From Rhodospirillaceae bacterium Spongia-Bin9 (lineage in GTDB: Bacteria > Pseudomonadota > Alphaproteobacteria > Bin65), in contig FZLR01000027.1 in assembly GCA_900197615.1 (NCBI GenBank), positions 1-34,773 on the forward strand: a stretch of DNA of 34,773 nucleotides. Direction: 5' to 3'. The notes beneath the pieces were generated by a model. The model ran no database searches, was not told where the DNA came from, and saw only the letters and a list, made by a program, of their open reading frames with translations. Positions 30,992 to 34,773 of this stretch are shown in pieces. Every line of letters starts with the position of its first letter. Position 1 is the first letter of the stretch. The translations under genes were made by a program, and so were the position numbers.

Positions 30992-32620
30992 ATGCCCGAA
31001 ACCGTCGCAGAACTCGTTGTCGAAACCCTGATCCGGAACGGGATCGAGAATCTGTACTGCCTGCCCGGCGTCCAGAACGACGACTTCTTCGATGCCCTGT
31101 ACGACAAGCAGAACCGGCTGACACCGATTACCGGGCGGCACGAGCAGGGCGCGGCCTACATGGCGCTCGGCGCCGCGCTCGCGACCGGCCGGCCCCAGGC
31201 CTTCGCGGTTGTGCCCGGACCGGGATTCCTGAATACCGGCGCCGCGCTCGCCACGGCCTATGCAACCAACGCTCCGGTGCTGGCGCTGGCCGGCCAGATT
31301 CCGCTGCGCGCCATCGGGAAAGGGTTCGGGCTGCTCCACGAGCTGCCGGACCAACTCGGTGTCATGGCCGGGCTGACCAAGCAGGCCGCCAGGATAACCG
31401 GCGGCGACAATGCCCATGCCGTCCTGCAATCCGCCCTCGCCGCCATGCTGTCCGGCCGGCGCCGGCCCGTCGGGATCGAGGTTCCGGTCAATGTCTGGAA
31501 GTCGCCGGTAGCCGGCGCTCCCGCCGATCTCGTCGCCGCACCGGAAGCTCCGCCGGAGATCGACGCGGAAGCGGTCGAACGCGCCGCCGGCCTGCTCGAA
31601 CGGGCGGAGCGTCCGCTCATCGTCGTCGGCAGCGGCGCGGCGGATTGCAGCGAGGCCGTGACGCAGCTGGCGGAAATGCTGTCCGCCCCGGTCATCGCCT
31701 ACAGGACCGGCCGGGGCGTCGTTTCGAGCGAGCACGCGCTGAGCGCCGGTGCGCCGGTCGGGCATGCACTGTGGCCGGCCTGCGATGTCGTGCTCGGTAT
31801 CGGGACGCGGCTCAACCAGCAGATGCTCTGGGGCGCCGACGACGCGATGAAGATCGTCCATATCGATATCGACAGCGAGGAACTCGGCCGCGTGCGCGCG
31901 CCCGATGTCGCCATTCACGGCGACACGCGCGATGCCGTCCCGCTGCTGGTCGCCGCGCTGGAAGGCCGGGAAACGAACCGCAGCGACTGGCGCGAGCGGA
32001 TCGCTGCAGAAAAGGCGCACTTTGCGAAAGCCTACCGGGACAGGCTCGGTCCGCAGATGGCCTGGCTGGACGCGATCCGGGCCGAACTGCCGCGCGACGG
32101 CATCTTCGTCGACGAACTGACCCAGGTCGGCTACGTCGCGCGCCTGGCGTTCCCCAGCTACCGGCCGCGCACCCATCTGACTTCGGCCTATCAGGGCACC
32201 CTGGGCTGGGGTATCCCCTCGGGTCTCGGCGCGGCCCATGCCCGCCCCGATGTGCCGGCCGTCGCGATCGCAGGCGACGGCGGCGCGCTGTTCGGCATTG
32301 CCGAGCTGGCGACCGCCGTCCACTACGGCATTCCGCTCACCGCCATCGTCTTCAACGACAACGCCTACGGCAACGTCAGACGCTTCCAGATCGAGAACTA
32401 CAACAACCGGCCGATCGCCTCCGACCTGACCAGCCCGGACTTCGTGCGCCTCGCCGAAAGTTTCGGCGCCCGCGGCCTGCGCGCCGAGACGCCGGAAGAA
32501 CTGCGGCAACGCCTGCGCGAGTCGTTCAGGGGCGGCGGACCGACGGTCGTCGAAGTCCCGGTCGGCGATTTTCCCTCGCCCTGGGACTTCCTGATGCTGC
32601 CGAAGGTGCGGGGGGTGTGA
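30992..32620 (+). CDS. Thiamine diphosphate-dependent enzyme, acetolactate synthase/benzoylformate decarboxylase-like
   Basis: The protein has 542 residues in three domains: PYR, central and PP. The activating glutamate is E51 (TGRHEQGAAYMALG). The PP domain has the ThDP/Mg motif beginning GDGG (428) and ending NDNAYG (from 455). There is no FAD-specific feature that would prove acetolactate synthase, and no regulatory-subunit gene adjoins it. A catabolic decarboxylase, lyase or oxalyl-CoA-decarboxylase-like role is therefore as likely as branched-chain amino acid synthesis. I chose the ATG at 30992 (MPETVAELVVETLIRNGI), which is exactly where the family starts, although its ribosome-binding site is weak. 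Upstream in-frame starts would add a basic, unfamily-like extension. Confidence 0.88.
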   Translation: MPETVAELVVETLIRNGIENLYCLPGVQNDDFFDALYDKQNRLTPITGRHEQGAAYMALGAALATGRPQAFAVVPGPGFLNTGAALATAYATNAPVLALAGQIPLRAIGKGFGLLHELPDQLGVMAGLTKQAARITGGDNAHAVLQSALAAMLSGRRRPVGIEVPVNVWKSPVAGAPADLVAAPEAPPEIDAEAVERAAGLLERAERPLIVVGSGAADCSEAVTQLAEMLSAPVIAYRTGRGVVSSEHALSAGAPVGHALWPACDVVLGIGTRLNQQMLWGADDAMKIVHIDIDSEELGRVRAPDVAIHGDTRDAVPLLVAALEGRETNRSDWRERIAAEKAHFAKAYRDRLGPQMAWLDAIRAELPRDGIFVDELTQVGYVARLAFPSYRPRTHLTSAYQGTLGWGIPSGLGAAHARPDVPAVAIAGDGGALFGIAELATAVHYGIPLTAIVFNDNAYGNVRRFQIENYNNRPIASDLTSPDFVRLAESFGARGLRAETPEELRQRLRESFRGGGPTVVEVPVGDFPSPWDFLMLPKVRGV

Positions 32621-32659
32621 GAACCGACCGCCTAAGGGCCCAAAGCGGCGCAATCTTGT

Positions 32660-32673
32660 TTTCGGCACCGAAA
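32660..32673. promoter_or_regulatory. Candidate operator of the second toxin-antitoxin module
   Basis: Perfect 6-base arms TTTCGG and CCGAAA around a CA centre lie 36 bases before the antitoxin ATG. The position suits autoregulation by the ribbon-helix-helix antitoxin. It differs in sequence from the operator candidate of the first module, so cross-regulation is not expected from it. Confidence 0.4.
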
Positions 32674-32709
32674 CGACGTACATGACGAACGCGGAAGGAG
32701 AACGGCATC

Positions 32710-32997
32710 ATGGCTCCTGCGAGCACGGCCCGAAGCGAGCGGATCAACCTGCGGCTGAGCGGAACGGCAAAGCGGCGGATCGAACAGGCCGCCGCCGTCG
32801 AAGGAAAAACCGTCAGCGGCTTCATCGTCTCCAGCGCGCTGGAAAACGCGGAGAAGGCTGTGCGCCGGCACGAGGCCATGGTGCTCGATCGCGAGGACGC
32901 GATGCGGTTTTTCGACGCCATCGCCGATCCGCCGCCGCCGAATGACCGTCTCGGCACCGCCCTGGAGGAACACCGGCGGCTGGTCGATTCGCGTTGA
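32710..32997 (+). CDS. Type II antitoxin, DUF1778 (TacA-like), second module
   Basis: The protein has 95 residues. The ribbon-helix-helix part reads RSERINLRLSGTAKRRIEQAAAVEGKTVSGFIVSSALENAEKAV, the standard DUF1778 pattern. The C-terminal ...REDAMRFFDAIADPPPPNDRL segment is the toxin-binding tail. A strong ribosome-binding site (ggaaggag, nine bases before the ATG) marks the start. The stop overlaps the toxin start by four bases (TTGA). This antitoxin is closer to textbook TacA than the one at 20364. Confidence 0.92.
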   Translation: MAPASTARSERINLRLSGTAKRRIEQAAAVEGKTVSGFIVSSALENAEKAVRRHEAMVLDREDAMRFFDAIADPPPPNDRLGTALEEHRRLVDSR

Positions 32998-33524
32998 CCG
33001 ATTTTGGAGCGCTGGTTATCGAGCCGCTCGACAAGCGGCACGACCGGACAGCCTTCTCCTGCGGCCTGCCCGAACTGGATCGCTACCTGTCGCGCCAGGC
33101 CGGTCAGGATGTGCGGCGCCGGATCGCTCGGGTGTTCGTCTGCACTGCGAGAAGCGCCGACGCCGTACTCGGCTTCTACACGTTGAGCGCGCTGTCGATC
33201 GATTTGGCCTCGCTGCCTGAGGCGCTTTCCCGGAAACTGCCCCGCCATCCGGTGCCTTGCGCCCTGATCGGCCGGCTGGCTGTCGATGCGTCCGCTCAAG
33301 GGCGCGGTCTGGGCGGCATGCTGCTTGCCGACGCAGTCAGGCGCGTCGTGGCCGCCGGCGAAACCGTCGCCATTCATGCCCTTGTCGTGGACGCCGCAAA
33401 CGAAGGCGCGAAACGATTTTACGAAGGGCTCGGCTTCGCGCCGCTGCGGGACCGCCCGATGCGGTTGTTCCTGCCGCTCGGCCACCCCGGTCTGCGCGGA
33501 CCGGCGTATCCGGCACAGACCTGA
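32994..33524 (+). CDS. GNAT acetyltransferase toxin (TacT-like), second module
   Basis: The protein has 176 residues from a TTG start inside the antitoxin stop. It has the family opening IEPLDKRHDRTAFSCGLPELDRYLSRQAGQDVRRR, the acetyl-CoA loop SAQGRGLGGMLL and the C-terminal FYEGLGFAPL. As a TacT-type toxin it would acetylate charged tRNA and stop translation until neutralised by its partner. The rare TTG start and translational coupling keep toxin below antitoxin, a common design. It shares its architecture with the module at 20364-21210 but differs clearly in sequence. Confidence 0.92.
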   Translation: MTDFGALVIEPLDKRHDRTAFSCGLPELDRYLSRQAGQDVRRRIARVFVCTARSADAVLGFYTLSALSIDLASLPEALSRKLPRHPVPCALIGRLAVDASAQGRGLGGMLLADAVRRVVAAGETVAIHALVVDAANEGAKRFYEGLGFAPLRDRPMRLFLPLGHPGLRGPAYPAQT

Positions 33525-33592
33525 TCCGCAGGGACAGCCCGGCCAAAGGCGTGCTACCGTCCCGCCGCCATCGCAGCAAGGGACGGACGATC

Positions 33593-34621
33593 ATGGACTT
33601 GGAACGCCTGCCGCGGGTTCGTCTCGCCCATCTGCCGACGCCGTTGGAGCCGCTGGAACGGCTGAGCGCGGCGCTTGCCGGACCGGGGGGCGGGCCGGAG
33701 GTCTGGATCAAGCGCGACGACTGCACCGGGCTGGCGACCGGCGGCAACAAGGCGCGCAAGCTGGAATACCTGATGGGCGCGGCGCTGGATTGCGGCGCCG
33801 AAGCCGTCGCGACCCAGGGCGCGACCCAGTCCAACCACGCCCGCCAGACCGCCGCGGCGGCAGCACGCCTCGGCCTCGAATGCCACGTCCTGCTCGAAGA
33901 CCGGACCGGCTTTGCCGACACGGCCTACAACGAGAACGGCAACGTGCTGCTCGACCGGCTGTGCGGCGCCATCGTCCACCGCTGCCCGGCGCGCGACGAT
34001 ATGGATACCGCGCTCGACGACCTGGTCGCCGGCCTGCCCGGCGGGGCGGACCGGGTGTTCGCCATTCCGGGCGGCGGCTCGAACGCCATCGGCGCGTGCG
34101 GCTATGCCAACGCGGCGGCCGAGCTTGTGGCGCAGGCGGAAGAGGGCGGCCTGGACATCGACGCCATCGTGCTCGCCAGCGGCAGTGCCGGCACCCACGC
34201 CGGCATGGTGACCGGTCTGCACGGCATCGGCTCGCAAATTCCGGTCTACGGCGTCAGCGTGCGGGCCGGATCGGCGGCGCAGGAAGCGAAGGTGCTGGAC
34301 CTGGCGCAGGCGACGGCTGACCGTATCGGCCTGCCAGATCCTGTCGAAGCGGCCGGCATCCGGGTCGACGACCGCTTCGTCGGCCCCGGCTACGGCATCC
34401 CGGCGGAGTCCACGGTCGAGGCCGTCCGGACAATGGCGGAGCTGGAGGGCATCCTGCTCGATCCGGTCTATACCGGAAAATGCTTCGCCGGCCTGCTCGG
34501 CATGGTCCGCGAGGGTGTCTTCCGCTCCGGCGAGCGTGTGGTGTTCCTGCATACCGGCGGATCGTCCGCCCTGTTCGCCTATCCGGGCTGGTTCGAGGCG
34601 AAGCGGGCACAGGCGGCCTGA
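33593..34621 (+). CDS. PLP-dependent D-cysteine desulfhydrase / ACC deaminase-family protein
   Basis: The protein has 342 residues, fold type II. The PLP lysine is K53 in LATGGNKARKLEYL. QSNHARQTAAAAARLGL contacts the substrate carboxylate, and the glycine-rich PGGGSNAIGACGY and LASGSAGTHAGM loops hold the cofactor phosphate. Family members are D-cysteine desulfhydrase, ACC deaminase and L-cysteate sulfo-lyase (CuyA). Length and these motifs fit the first and last best, and sequence alone does not separate them. I chose the ATG at 33593 with an upstream aaggga; the longer open frame overlaps the toxin gene. No sulfonate-uptake genes adjoin it in the window. Confidence 0.88.
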   Translation: MDLERLPRVRLAHLPTPLEPLERLSAALAGPGGGPEVWIKRDDCTGLATGGNKARKLEYLMGAALDCGAEAVATQGATQSNHARQTAAAAARLGLECHVLLEDRTGFADTAYNENGNVLLDRLCGAIVHRCPARDDMDTALDDLVAGLPGGADRVFAIPGGGSNAIGACGYANAAAELVAQAEEGGLDIDAIVLASGSAGTHAGMVTGLHGIGSQIPVYGVSVRAGSAAQEAKVLDLAQATADRIGLPDPVEAAGIRVDDRFVGPGYGIPAESTVEAVRTMAELEGILLDPVYTGKCFAGLLGMVREGVFRSGERVVFLHTGGSSALFAYPGWFEAKRAQAA

Positions 34622-34639
34622 CGGGGATTGCCCCCGTCA
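34619..34639. other. Hairpin overlapping the desulfhydrase-like stop codon
   Basis: Perfect 8-base arms (TGACGGGG and CCCCGTCA) with a five-base loop include the stop codon itself. No T-run follows, so it is at best a weak terminator or a 3'-end stabiliser. The right arm merges with the start of repeat copy 2. Confidence 0.6.
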
Positions 34640-34662
34640 TGTCGACCGAAGCCGAGAAATCT
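34634..34662 (+). repeat. Dispersed intergenic repeat, copy 2
   Basis: This shares 19 identical bases with 26082-26100, followed by gaaatct at 34656-34662. The two parts are three bases apart here but 23 apart in copy 1, so this copy is a shorter version of the element. Confidence 0.7.
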
Positions 34663-34729
34663 TTGGGTAATATATACCTGACTATGCGGTGCCGGGTTTC
34701 CGGCCGACGGCGCGGACAGTCCGGTGGAC

Positions 34730-34773
34730 ATGAGCGATCGCCGCACCCTCACCCCCATCGACCCCGGATTTCA
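34730..34773 (+). CDS. Start of an unidentified gene (truncated by window end)
   Basis: An ATG at 34730 opens a frame reading MSDRRTLTPIDPGF that runs off the window. Only 14 residues are visible, so neither the product nor the reality of the gene can be established. A GTG two codons earlier is an alternative start. Confidence 0.35.
   Translation, partial: MSDRRTLTPIDPGF

Noticed and set aside
30992-32620. Biosynthetic acetolactate synthase large subunit (ilvB)
   Set aside because: No small-subunit gene adjoins and the sequence does not separate it from catabolic ThDP enzymes, so no gene symbol is given.

Overview
The window (34,773 bases, high GC, many short-overlap operons) reads as a chromosomal segment of a heterotrophic proteobacterium, most likely an alphaproteobacterium. 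This rests on gene content: molybdenum hydroxylase, TRAP and betaine-type ABC uptake, Rieske/phthalate-type catabolism, and a cadherin/fibronectin surface protein with a C-terminal barrel. There is no rRNA, tRNA, CRISPR array, transposase or integrase. The taxonomic placement is inference.

Layout. 1-3078 (+): the end of a DinG-like helicase, a TerB-domain protein, an SPFH/NfeD membrane-quality pair and a macrodomain deacetylase. 3200-6950 (-): a three-subunit molybdenum hydroxylase operon (FAD, 2Fe-2S and molybdopterin subunits) joined by ATGA overlaps. 7067-8976: a 2-oxoglutarate/Fe(II)-type oxygenase convergent with a LysR regulator. 8977-14045: the LysR gene diverges from a ProX-like binding protein. 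Beyond this lie a guanidine-modifying hydrolase on the opposite strand and a ProV/ProW pair in which the permease carries an extra N-terminal membrane domain. 14057-16986 (-): a complete TRAP transporter (dctP-dctQ-dctM), divergent from 17134-19562 (+), a crotonase-fold protein overlapping an acyl-CoA synthetase. A VOC-fold protein runs into the synthetase from the other side.

20318-21210: a DUF1778/GNAT toxin-antitoxin module with a candidate operator. 21468-26005: a Rieske oxygenase diverging from reductase, dihydrodiol-dehydrogenase-like and 4,5-dihydroxyphthalate decarboxylase-like genes. Together these match the phthalate-to-protocatechuate logic. 26218-27363 (-): an acyl-CoA dehydrogenase. 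27451-30457 (-): a large repeat-bearing surface protein gene interrupted by one frameshift. 30458-30991: an AT-rich intergenic island. 30992-32620: a thiamine-diphosphate enzyme. 32710-33524: a second DUF1778/GNAT module. 33593-34621: a PLP-dependent D-cysteine desulfhydrase-like enzyme. The window closes with an intergenic repeat and the first codons of another gene.

The overall theme is scavenging: several uptake systems sit next to enzymes that oxidise, activate to CoA or hydrolyse small organic compounds. The least conventional elements are the LysR/ProX/guanidine-hydrolase/ProVW locus, the frameshifted repeat protein and the two similar toxin-antitoxin modules about 12 kb apart.
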